Assembly: GCF_017813365.1 (NCBI RefSeq)
Contig: NZ_JAGIZA010000002.1
Coordinates: 164,294 to 228,293, forward strand
DNA: 64,000 nucleotides
Source of the DNA: Roseomonas indoligenes
Lineage (GTDB): Bacteria; Pseudomonadota; Alphaproteobacteria; Acetobacterales; Acetobacteraceae
Direction: 5' to 3'
A program made the translations under genes and the position numbers. A model generated the notes under the pieces. That model searched no databases. It was not told the origin of the DNA and was given only the letters and a program-made list of their open reading frames with translations. Shown here in pieces: positions 9,242 to 17,900 of the stretch (position 1 is its first letter; every line of letters begins with the position of its first letter).

Positions 9242-10045
9242 TCAGGGCGCCGCTGCGGGCTGGTCGTAGCGCCGGAATCCGTAGTTGTTGATCACCCACT
9301 TCAGGATGTAGCCGTATTTCGGATCCGTGGCGTAGACGCCCGTGAGCGAATCGGCAAAGGCCTCGGGATCGTGCGTGAAGCGCATGGAGGCGGTGTAGAC
9401 CGGGCTGGTGGCCAGCAGCCGCCCGTGGTGGTCGAAGGCTTCCGCCAGGTTGTCGAAGCGGCGGAACTTCGCACGGATGAACTGGTCCGCGCCGTTCACC
9501 ACCTCCCGCGTGTTGCTCTCCACGGCGGGCTGGGATCCCACCGCCTTGATGCCGAAGGGATTGTTGCTGTCCGGCGGCATGGACGCGCCCCAGGCACTCT
9601 CCACCGCCCACTGGGCAAGGGTGATGGAGGTTGGGACGCGCCAGCGGGTCTGGGACGCCGTGGCGGCCTGCAGCACGTCCGGCGGCACGATGCCGACATG
9701 GCCATAGCGCACCGTCGGCGGCGGCGGCGCGTTCACCAGCGGCCGCGCGGCGAGGGAGTAGTAGGTGGGGCTGCCCGGCGCCACCTGGCCGGTCGGCGGG
9801 TTCATGCCCATCACCACGGCCTGATAGGCCTCGATCGCCAGGACGAAGCCGGGATCGGCTTCCCCGGTGATGGGAACGGGCGTGTGCGGCTTCGGCAGGC
9901 GCTCGTTCAGCAGCGACTGGATGACGAAGACGTCGGCCGGGTTGTTGATGGCGCCCTGGCCGACGGAGGTCATGATCGGCGGCGCCACCCGGCCCATCTC
10001 GTCCGTGCTGAGGACGGTGGGGGAGGGGATCTGGTCCATCGCCAT
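9242..10045 (-). CDS. Glucosaminidase-family peptidoglycan hydrolase with PG-binding-like segment
   Basis: Predicted N-acetylglucosaminidase (FlgJ-C/LytG-like) that cleaves the glycan strands of peptidoglycan. The catalytic region covers roughly residues 130-265. It shows TLAQWAVESAWG, with Glu149 as the likely catalytic acid, then NPFGIKA, a Phe/Asp block and a final YGYILKWVINNYGF, all typical of the family. Residues ~30-85 resemble a peptidoglycan-binding repeat (VIQSLLNERL, then AIEAYQ). There is no signal peptide, so it either stays cytoplasmic until released or is exported non-classically, for example by the adjacent T6SS. The ATG at 10045 is preceded by AGGAGG; a second ATG at 10039 is also possible. 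It is divergent from tagH, so it may share regulation with the T6SS and either help the machine pass through the wall or act as an effector. No immunity gene is adjacent. Confidence 0.8.
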   Translation of the reverse strand: MAMDQIPSPTVLSTDEMGRVAPPIMTSVGQGAINNPADVFVIQSLLNERLPKPHTPVPITGEADPGFVLAIEAYQAVVMGMNPPTGQVAPGSPTYYSLAARPLVNAPPPPTVRYGHVGIVPPDVLQAATASQTRWRVPTSITLAQWAVESAWGASMPPDSNNPFGIKAVGSQPAVESNTREVVNGADQFIRAKFRRFDNLAEAFDHHGRLLATSPVYTASMRFTHDPEAFADSLTGVYATDPKYGYILKWVINNYGFRRYDQPAAAP

Positions 10046-10281
10046 TCTCCGTTCAGGCCTCCTCGGGTTGCGCGCCGCCACCGGAGGATAGGCCGGGCGC
10101 ACCGCCGCCGCTACCGGAACGGTCCTGCGGGGGATTGCAGAGGGGCGCACTAGCCTTGCCGGACGGCACGGCCTTATTGTTCCGGCGGAAGGATCTGGGA
10201 GGGCGGAATGAGCGGTCACGGATCGACGATGCCCTTCGGGTGGCGCGGGCGTTCCCCGGCCGGGCAGGAGCGCGTGCGGCC
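10046..10281. promoter_or_regulatory. Divergent region between glucosaminidase and tagH
   Basis: About 236 bases separate the two divergent starts, so promoters in both directions must lie here. I could not find a convincing sigma-70 or sigma-54 element in this GC-rich stretch. Confidence 0.4.
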
Positions 10282-11748
10282 TTGAGCCTGACCCTGTCCG
10301 TGATCCGCTGCCCCGACAGCGTCGCGCCGGAACGGCGCGAGGTGACGGGCGGCGATATCACCATCGGCCGCGGCCCGGACAACGACTGGGTGCTCGCCGA
10401 TCCCGACCGGCATCTCTCCAAGCGGCACTGCCGGATCGCGTTCCGATCCGGCGCGTGGCAGCTCACCGACACCAGCTCCAACGGCACCTTCGTGAACCAC
10501 GCGCCTACCCCGCTCGGGCCGGGCGGGGAGCGGATGCTGCGGGACGGCGACCGGATCACGCTCGGCACCTTCGAGATCGAGGTGCGGATCGCCGAGCACA
10601 GCTTCACCCCCCCGCCGCCCTCTTCCTTCGAGAGGACGCCCGCTGCGGGCGGGCTCTCGCCCGGCATGCTCGACCCCTTCGCGGAGCCGCCCCCGCCGCC
10701 GCGCCCCTTCGGGGACCGGTTCGACGCTCCAACGAGCCTTCCCGGCTCGTCGATCGGCGGGCCCAGCCTGCTCCTGCCCGATGATTTCGATCCGCTGGCA
10801 CCGGCCGAGGATCCCTTCCAGGGGCCAACCCAGCCGGACCACGCCTCGGCCCTGCACGCCGCTTTCCCTATCCAACCCGAACCCTTCGGCCCGATCGACA
10901 GTCCGCCGGGACGGTCGGGCGGCAGCAATCTGATCCCGGACGACTGGGATCTCGACCTGCCGGCCAGCCGTCCTTCGGCCCCGCCGCCAACGCCGCCGGT
11001 GCAGGCTCCCATGCCTGTGCCGGCCGCTATCCCGCCGGCCCCGCCGCCGCAGATGGCGTCCGTGGCTCCGCCGCCGGCCGTGCCGCCGCCGGCGGTTTCG
11101 GGTGCGCTGCAACGAAGCCCGCCCGCGGCGGAGCCGTCCCGGGCCGAGGGCGCCCCGGATCCGGCCCTGCTCTCCGCCTTCCTGCGGGGCACGGGCCTCG
11201 GCGACCAGGCCGTGCCCGATCCTGCGGCCACGCTGGAGGCGGCGGGCGCGGCCCTGCGCGCGGCGGTCAGCGGGCTGCGCCAGGCCCTGATCGCCCGCGC
11301 TTCCATCAAGGGCGAGTTCCGGATCGAGCAGACGATGATCCGCACCACCGGCAACAACCCGCTGAAGTTCTCCGCCGGCGACGACGACGCGCTCCTCGCC
11401 ATGCTGGGGATCGGGCGTCGCGACGCGATGCGGCCGGACGCCGCCATGGCGGATGCGCTGCGGGACATGCGGCTGCACGAGCTGGCGACGGTGACGGCGA
11501 TGCAGGCCGCGGTGCGCGCGCTGCTGGCGCGCTTCGACCCCGGCGCGCTGGAGCGCGGGGCGGAGAAGGGCGGCTTCTCCGTGCTGCCCGGCGGGCGCAA
11601 GGCCCGCGCCTGGGAGGCCTTCGAGGCCCTGCACGCCGAGGTGAGCGGTGCGCTGGCCGACAACTTCGACAGCGTCTTCGGGAAGAGTTTCGCCAAGGCC
11701 TATGAGCAGGCCCTGGAAGAGCTCTCGTCCCGCAGGGAGATCCCATGA
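10282..11748 (+). CDS. tagH: T6SS forkhead-associated protein TagH (ImpI/Fha)
   Basis: Cytoplasmic T6SS scaffold that reads Thr phosphorylation. Residues ~1-105 form an FHA domain: the RGPDNDWVL and HLSKRHCRI strands, then SSNGTFVN, are the phosphothreonine-binding loops. A proline-rich linker (~110-310) leads to the TagH C-terminal domain (~320-488; LIARASIKGEFRIEQT and NPLKF are characteristic). I chose the TTG at 10282 because it places SLTLSVIRCPDS directly at the N-terminus, as in homologues, with AGGAG 12 bases upstream; the open frame extends further 5' but without FHA homology. Its stop overlaps tssJ by ATGA. It heads the tagH-tssJKLM-tagF-pppA operon. The partner kinase PpkA is not in the window. 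Confidence 0.88.
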   Translation: MSLTLSVIRCPDSVAPERREVTGGDITIGRGPDNDWVLADPDRHLSKRHCRIAFRSGAWQLTDTSSNGTFVNHAPTPLGPGGERMLRDGDRITLGTFEIEVRIAEHSFTPPPPSSFERTPAAGGLSPGMLDPFAEPPPPPRPFGDRFDAPTSLPGSSIGGPSLLLPDDFDPLAPAEDPFQGPTQPDHASALHAAFPIQPEPFGPIDSPPGRSGGSNLIPDDWDLDLPASRPSAPPPTPPVQAPMPVPAAIPPAPPPQMASVAPPPAVPPPAVSGALQRSPPAAEPSRAEGAPDPALLSAFLRGTGLGDQAVPDPAATLEAAGAALRAAVSGLRQALIARASIKGEFRIEQTMIRTTGNNPLKFSAGDDDALLAMLGIGRRDAMRPDAAMADALRDMRLHELATVTAMQAAVRALLARFDPGALERGAEKGGFSVLPGGRKARAWEAFEALHAEVSGALADNFDSVFGKSFAKAYEQALEELSSRREIP

Positions 11749-12215
11749 TCCAACGCCGGCCCTTCCTGGTGCTGCCCGCGCTCCTGCTGGCGCGCTGCGG
11801 TGCGCCGCCGCCGCCGCCCCCGCCGGTGCTCGCCCTGACCATCCGGGGCGGGGCGGACCAGAACCCCGACGCGACGGGGCAGGCGGTGCCCGTCTCCGTG
11901 CGCCTGTTCTTCCTCGCCGGCACGGGCAAGTTCGAGGCGGCGGACGTCTTCGCGCTGACCGAGCGCGAGGGCGCGACGCTCGGCGCCGACGCGGTGGGAT
12001 CGGAGACGGTGATCATCCGCCCCGGGGAGAGCGTCTCGATCGAGCGGGAGATGAAGCCGGCGGCGAAGTTCCTCGGCGCGGTCGTGCTGTTCCGCGCGAT
12101 CGACGGGGCGAAGTGGCGGGTTTCCCAGCCCATCGCGCCGAGCGGGCCGACGCGGCTCCTCCTCACCACCTCCGGCACCACCGCCACCCTGGCGCCTGCC
12201 CCGGCCGCAGCATGA
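11745..12215 (+). CDS. tssJ: T6SS outer-membrane lipoprotein TssJ
   Basis: Member of the TssJ-TssL-TssM membrane complex, expected on the periplasmic face of the outer membrane where it contacts the C-terminus of TssM. At 156 residues with a transthyretin-like beta-sandwich pattern (VSVRLFFL, ADVFALTE, VVLFRAID) it fits the family. The signal peptide ends LLLAR-Cys18, followed by Gly and a polyproline spacer. Cys18 is in the right place, but the preceding residue is Arg where Ala/Gly/Ser is expected. The gene overlaps tagH by four bases and is followed closely by tssK. tssJ is missing from the Agrobacterium-type locus, so its presence is informative. Confidence 0.82.
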   Translation: MIQRRPFLVLPALLLARCGAPPPPPPPVLALTIRGGADQNPDATGQAVPVSVRLFFLAGTGKFEAADVFALTEREGATLGADAVGSETVIIRPGESVSIEREMKPAAKFLGAVVLFRAIDGAKWRVSQPIAPSGPTRLLLTTSGTTATLAPAPAAA

Positions 12216-12231
12216 GCTTCGCAGCATGAGC
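12207..12231 (+). repeat. 14-bp-period direct repeat at the tssJ/tssK junction
   Basis: GCAGCATGAGC occurs at 12207-12217 and again at 12221-12231. The TGA in the first copy is the tssJ stop and the ATG in the second is the tssK start. Because 14 is not a multiple of three, the ATG of the first copy is out of frame with tssK. This looks like a small duplication that set the present stop/start spacing. Confidence 0.7.
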
Positions 12232-13554
12232 TGGACCAACCGCGTCGTCTGGCACGAGGGGATGTTCCTTCGTTCCCAGCACTTCCAGCAGCAGGACCGC
12301 TGGCTGGAGACGCTGGTGCGCGAGCGCACGGCGGCGCTGCGGCCGCATGGCTGGGGCATGACGGAGATGGTCGTGAACCGCGACCTGCTCGCCACCGGGC
12401 AGTTCGCGCTCGTCTCCGGGCGCGGCGTGTTCGAGGACGGCACGCCCTTCTCCACCCCCGGCGACACCGACCAGCCCGTGCCGCTGGACCTGGCGGAGAG
12501 CGTGCGGAACGCCGTGGTCTACCTCGCCCTGCCGATCCGCCAGAACGGCGCGGTGGAGGTCGTCTCGGACGCGGTGCTGGAAGCCCGGCTGCTGCAGCAG
12601 CCCTTCGAGGCCTATGACACCCATTCCGGCTCGCCCCAGCCCGCCGAGCTGCAGGTCGGGCGCCTGCGCATGCGCTACATGCTGGAGACGGAGAACCGCG
12701 CGGGCTATCACTGCATCGGCCTCGCGCGCGTCGTGGAGGTGGGATCGGACCGCCGCGTGACCCTGGACGACCGCTGGATCGCACCGGCGCTTCTCTGCTC
12801 CGCGACGCCGCCGCTGATGGGCCTGCTGAACGAGCTGGCGGGGATGCTGAACCAGCGCGGCGAGGCGCTGGCCGGGCGGATGACCCAGCCCGGCGGGCGC
12901 GGCGTCGCCGACGTGTCGGACTTCCTGCTGCTGCAATCCGTGAACCGCGCGCAGAAGCTTATCGGCCATTGGGCCGATGCGGGCGCGGTCCACCCGGCCG
13001 ACCTCTACGCGGCGCTGGTGCAGATCGCCGGCGATTTCGCGACCTTCACCGAGGCCAAGCGGCGCCCCTCCATCTACCCACCCTATCGCCACGCGGACCT
13101 GCAGCGCAGCTTCGAGCCGGTGATCGCCGACCTGCGCCGCTCCCTCTCCTTCGTCCTCGAGCAAAACGCCGTGCCCATCCCGTTGGAGGAGCGGCGGCAC
13201 AACGTGCGCGTGGGGGCGATCAAGGATCGCAGCATCCTGCGCGGCTCCAGCTTCGTCCTTGTCGTGCAGGCGGACGTGCCCGCGGAGACGCTGCGGCGCC
13301 TCTTCCCGCCGCAGGTGAAGATCGGCGCGGTGGAGCAGATCGTCGAGCTGGTGAACGTCGCCCTGCCCGGCATCGACGTGCGCCCGCTGCCGGTGGCGCC
13401 GCGCCAGCTGCCCTTCTACGCGGGTGCCACCTATTTCGAGCTGGACGCCAACTCGCCGCATTGGAAGCAGATGCAGTCCGCGGGTGGTTTCGGGATCCAC
13501 GTTTCCAACCCCTTTCCCAATCTGAACCTCGAGCTCTGGGCCATCCGGGGCTAG
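12226..13554 (+). CDS. tssK: T6SS baseplate protein TssK (ImpJ/VasE)
   Basis: Trimeric baseplate component that links the TssFG wedge to the TssL/TssM membrane complex. The 442-residue length and the N-terminal block VVWHEGMFLRSQHFQQQDRW, with RPHGWGM and LPIRQ downstream, are the standard TssK signatures. The C-terminal receptor-binding part ends FGIHVSNPFPNLNLELWAI. The ATG at 12226 follows the tssJ stop by 10 bases. No strong ribosome-binding site precedes it, which suggests translational coupling to tssJ. It sits in the normal position between tssJ and tssL. Confidence 0.95.
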   Translation: MSWTNRVVWHEGMFLRSQHFQQQDRWLETLVRERTAALRPHGWGMTEMVVNRDLLATGQFALVSGRGVFEDGTPFSTPGDTDQPVPLDLAESVRNAVVYLALPIRQNGAVEVVSDAVLEARLLQQPFEAYDTHSGSPQPAELQVGRLRMRYMLETENRAGYHCIGLARVVEVGSDRRVTLDDRWIAPALLCSATPPLMGLLNELAGMLNQRGEALAGRMTQPGGRGVADVSDFLLLQSVNRAQKLIGHWADAGAVHPADLYAALVQIAGDFATFTEAKRRPSIYPPYRHADLQRSFEPVIADLRRSLSFVLEQNAVPIPLEERRHNVRVGAIKDRSILRGSSFVLVVQADVPAETLRRLFPPQVKIGAVEQIVELVNVALPGIDVRPLPVAPRQLPFYAGATYFELDANSPHWKQMQSAGGFGIHVSNPFPNLNLELWAIRG

Positions 13555-13575
13555 TCCGGATCACGGGAGGCAGGG

Positions 13576-14931
13576 ATGAGCGACAATCCGTTCTCGGAGC
13601 CCGACGACAGCGACCGGACGATCATCCGTCCGGTGCCGGGGGGGCGCCGGCCTGCCGCGACACCGCCCCAGCCGGCGGCTGCCGCGCCCTACTCGCCGCC
13701 CGTGCCGCCGCCCCCGGTCGCGGAGGGCACGACGGACCTGGCTGTCGGGGTCAATCCGCTGGTGGCCGTCGCGGCCCCGCTGCTTCAGCTCGTCACGCGG
13801 CTGCGGAACACCGCCCGCCCGCCGGCCGCGGGCGACCTGCGGGAGCGCGCGGTGGCCCAGGTGCGCGCCTTCGAGAAGGCGGCCCAGGCTACCGGCATCC
13901 CGCTGGAGCAACTGCGGCCCGCGCATTACGCCCTCTGCGCCACGCTGGACGACGTGGTGCTCGCGACTCCCTGGGGTGGCAGCGGCGGCTGGGCGGAACG
14001 CTCCATGGTCTCGACCTTCCACCAGGAGGTGCGCAGCGGCGAGCGCTTCTTCGACCTGCTGAAGCAGATGAACGACAATCCCGGCCGCTTCATGCCGGTG
14101 ATCGAGCTGATGTATCTCTGCATGTCGCTCGGCTTTATCGGCAAGTACCGGCGGGCGCCGCACGTGCCGGCCGGGATCGAGCCGGTGCGGGAGGAAACCT
14201 ACGCGATCATCGCGAAGCACCGGGCGGCCGCCTCGGCCGAGCTGGCGCCGCATACGGCCGGCGTCTCCGCCCCCTACCGCGCCGCGCGGATGCGGGTGCC
14301 GCTCTGGGTCGCGGGTGCCGCGGCGCTCGCGGCGCTGGGCGGGCTGTTCATCTGGACCTCCGGCGGGCTGAACGCGGCCTCGGACGACCTCTATGCCCGG
14401 ATGCTGGCCGCACCGCCCGCGACGATGCCGGCCATTTCCCGCGCCGCGATCGTGCGGCCGCCGCCCCCGCCGCCGCCCTCTAACCAGCCCACCGCGGTGG
14501 ACCGGCTGAGGACCTTCCTCGCGCCCGAGATCGCGCAGGGGCTGGTGACCGTGACGGGCACCGCCGCGACGCCGATCATCCGGATCAGCAACCGCGGCAT
14601 GTTCCCCTCCGGCAGCGCCACGGTGCAGCCGAACTTCAAGCCGGTGCTGGTCCGCATCGGGGAGGCGCTGAAGACGGAGCCGGGCCCGGCGCAGGTGATC
14701 GGCTACACCGACAACCAGCCGATCCGCACGGTGGCCTTCCCCTCCAACTTCCAGCTCTCCACCGCCCGCGCCCGCGCCGCGGCCGCCATTCTGGGAGAGG
14801 CGGCGGGCGATCCGGGCCGCCTCACCGTCGAGGGGCGGGCGGATGCCGATCCTCTGGCGCCCAACACCACGCCTGAGGGGCGGGAGCAGAACAGGCGGAT
14901 CGAGATCGTGCTGCACCGGACCGGGGGCTGA
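13576..14931 (+). CDS. tssL: T6SS inner-membrane protein TssL with OmpA-like domain (DotU/ImpK)
   Basis: Inner-membrane anchor of the T6SS. Residues 1-50 are a Pro-rich cytoplasmic tail. Residues ~55-230 are the DotU fold (HYALCATLDDVVLATPWG, then FFDLLKQM and MYLCMSLGFIGKYR). A single transmembrane helix spans ~240-262. Residues ~325-451 form a periplasmic OmpA/MotB-like peptidoglycan-binding domain (GYTDNQPI, LSTARARA, NRRIEIVL). This is the extended form of TssL that anchors itself in the wall. The ATG at 13576 has GGGAGG at a good distance. The C-terminal domain is the natural contact point for cell-wall anchoring of the TssJLM complex. Confidence 0.93.
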   Translation: MSDNPFSEPDDSDRTIIRPVPGGRRPAATPPQPAAAAPYSPPVPPPPVAEGTTDLAVGVNPLVAVAAPLLQLVTRLRNTARPPAAGDLRERAVAQVRAFEKAAQATGIPLEQLRPAHYALCATLDDVVLATPWGGSGGWAERSMVSTFHQEVRSGERFFDLLKQMNDNPGRFMPVIELMYLCMSLGFIGKYRRAPHVPAGIEPVREETYAIIAKHRAAASAELAPHTAGVSAPYRAARMRVPLWVAGAAALAALGGLFIWTSGGLNAASDDLYARMLAAPPATMPAISRAAIVRPPPPPPPSNQPTAVDRLRTFLAPEIAQGLVTVTGTAATPIIRISNRGMFPSGSATVQPNFKPVLVRIGEALKTEPGPAQVIGYTDNQPIRTVAFPSNFQLSTARARAAAAILGEAAGDPGRLTVEGRADADPLAPNTTPEGREQNRRIEIVLHRTGG

Positions 14932-14935
14932 GGCC

Positions 14936-17900
14936 ATGGGCTTTCTGGGTCGCATACCCTGGCGCTGGGTGCTGAGCTTCGTCGGCGTCGCGCTCCTCGC
15001 CCTCCTCATCTGGCTTTTCGGCCCGCTGCTGTCCGTGCTGGAGGACTGGATCCCGCGGGCCGCCATCATCCTGGTGATGCTGGTGATCTGGGTGGTGGCG
15101 AACCTGCTGGTCACCCGGCGCCGGCGGCGGCGGGACCGCGACCTGGCAACGGGGATCGCGGCGCCCGTTGCGGACGCCCGCGGCCAGGAGCGCGCGGAGG
15201 AGGTGGCGGCGCTCGGCGAGCGCCTCTCCGCCGCGATGGCGCTGCTGCGCAAGGCGCGCGGCACGCGCGGCTATCTCTATGAGCAGCCCTGGTACGCCAT
15301 CATCGGCCCGCCGGGCGCGGGCAAGACGACCGCCCTGCTGAACGCCGGGCTGAAGTTCCCGCTGGCGGCGGAGATGGGGCAGGGGGCGGTAGCCGGCGTC
15401 GGCGGCACCCGCATGTGCGACTGGTGGTTCACCGAGGAGGCGGTGCTGATCGACACCGCCGGCCGCTACACGACCCAGGATTCCAACGCGGAGGTGGACC
15501 GCGCGGGGTGGGAGGGCTTCCTGGCGCTGCTGCGCCGCACCCGCCCGCGCCAGCCGCTGAATGGCGTGCTCGTCGCAATCTCCCTCAGCGACATCGCCGC
15601 GGCCCCGGCGGAGGAGCGGATCGCCCATGCCCGGGCCATCCGCCGCCGCATCAAGGAGCTGGAGGAGAAGCTTGCCGTCCGCCTGCCGGTCTATGCGCTG
15701 CTGACGAAGGCGGACCTGCTGGCGGGCTTCACCGAGTTCTTCGACGATCTGGACCGCGAGCGGCGGGAGCAGGTCTGGGGCGCCACCTTCGCCTACAAGG
15801 GCGCCCGGCCTGCCGCCGGCGCCGGCCCGGCCGAGGGATTCGCGGCGGAGCTGCGGCTGCTGGTGGAGCGGCTGAACGACCGCCTTCTCGCGCGGTTGCA
15901 GGCGGAGCGCAGCCCGGAGCGCCGCGCGTTGATCGCGGGCTTCCCCGCCCAGGTGGCCTCGCTGGAGCAGCCGGTGGCCGGCTTCCTCGCCGAGGCCTTC
16001 GGCGGTTCCCGCATGGATCCCGCGCCGCTGCTGCGCGGCGTCTATCTCACCTCCGGCACGCAGGAGGGGACGCCGATCGACCGGCTGGCCGGCGCCATCG
16101 CCCGGTCCTTCGGCATCGACCAGCAGCGGGCCGCGAGTCTGCGGCCCGAGCGCGGCCGCAGCTACTTCCTGCACCGTCTCCTGACTGGCGTGATCTTCGG
16201 CGAGGCGATGCTGGGGAGCGAGCCGCCGCAGGTCAGGCGCCGCCGCTTCATCATCCGCGCGGCCTCCTTCGCGTCCCTGCTGCTGGTGGCAGTGCTGGCG
16301 GGCGGCTGGATGATGGCGGGCCGCTCCCAGGGGCAGGCGGAGCTGGATGCCACGGCGAAGGCCCTGGCGGAGTACGAGACCGGGGCGGCTCGGCTGCCGC
16401 TCGACCCCGTCGCGGATGCCGACCTGCCGCGCCTGCTCACGCTGCTCGACAGCGCGCGCAAGCTCTCCCAGCCGGAGGGAATGCCGGAGGACGGGATCTC
16501 CGCCTTCGGGCTCTCGCAGCGCGCGAAGCTCGAGGCGGGCGCCGAGGTGGTGTACCGCCACGCGCTGAACCACGCCCTGCTGCCGCGCATGATCTGGCGG
16601 CTGGAAGCGCAGATGCGCGGCAATCTCACGCGGCCGGATTTCCTCTACGAGGCTTCCCGCGTCTATCTCATGCTCGGCAACCAGGGGCCGCTGGACCGCG
16701 CCCTGGTGCGGGAATGGATGGCGGTGGACTGGCGCAACACCTATCCCGGCGCCTTCAACGCCCCGATCCTCGCCAGCCTGCGCGAGCACCTGGACAGGCT
16801 GCTGGAAGGCCCGCTGCCGCTGGTGGCGCTGGACGGGGAACTGGTGGCGCAGGCGCGGGCGACCTTCAGCCGGGTGCCGCTGGCAGCAAGGGTCTATTCC
16901 CGCATCAAGCCCTCCGCCGCCGCCCAGGCCCTGCCGCCCTGGCGGCCCTCCGAGGCGCTGGGGGCGGCGGGGCAGAGCGTCTTCGTGCGCCCCTCCGGCC
17001 AGCCGCTGAACGCGGGCGTGCCGGGCTTCTTCACCCTGGCCGGCTTCCACCGCGTGCTGCTGCCCGCGCTGACGGGCGCGGTGCGGGAGGTGGCTTCGGA
17101 GAGCTGGGTTCTAGGCACCAATGCCGAGGTGAACCTCATCGGGCCGCAGCTGCAGCAGCTGGAGCAGGCCGTGGTCGCCCTCTACGTCGCCGACTACGCG
17201 GCGGCCTGGGACGCGATGCTGCAGGATCTGGACGTGGTGCCGCTTCGCAGCCTCACCCAGGCCTCGCAGGACCTCTACATCCTCTCCTCGCCGCAATCCC
17301 CGATGAAGTCGCTGCTGGAATCCGTCGCGCGGCAGCTCACCCTGTCGGAGCCGCCACCGCCGACGCCCGGTGTGGCGGGCGCGGTCGCCGACTTGGCCAA
17401 CCGGGCCGGGGGCGCGGCGACCGGCGCGGCGAACGCCGTGGCCGGGGAAGCTTCCCGCGTGACGGCCGTGCTCGGCGGCGTGCAGCCCGGCGCGGCCCCG
17501 GCCCTGCCGCCCGGCACGGAGATCGACCGGCGCTACCAGGCGCTGCGCGACCTTGTCGCCGGCGGGGCGGGGGCGCCTATCAGCCAGTTGCTGAAGCTGT
17601 TGAACGACCTCCAGCAGCAGCTGGCGAAGCTGGCGGCGGCGCCCATCGGCAATGCGGCGCCCGCCACACCGCCGGGGCCGGACCCGACCCTCGCGCTGCG
17701 GGCCGAGGCGCAGCGGCAGCCCCAGCCCGTCGCGCGCTGGCTTCTCGCCATGGCCGGCAGCGGCAACGTGCTGCGCGGCGGCGGCGCCCGGCAGCAGGTC
17801 GCGGCCGCCTATAACGGCGCGGGCGGCCCGGCGGCGCTCTGCCCAGTGGCGGTGAACGGGCGCTTCCCCTTCGTGCCGGGCAGCGCACAAGAGACGCCGC

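Noticed and set aside
10163..10182. Possible sigma-54 promoter (GGCACGGCC...TTG) ahead of tagH
   Set aside because: The GG and GC elements are not at the required -24/-12 spacing; no GC is found at the expected place.
10135..10281. N-terminal extension of TagH from an upstream in-frame start
   Set aside because: The extra 49 residues show no FHA resemblance, and homologues begin at the SLTLSVIRCPDS segment now preceded by TTG.
13561..17050. Very long minus-strand frames opposite tssL and tssM
   Set aside because: High GC3 removes stop codons on the opposite strand. The translations are low-complexity Arg/Gly/Ala-rich with no domain pattern.
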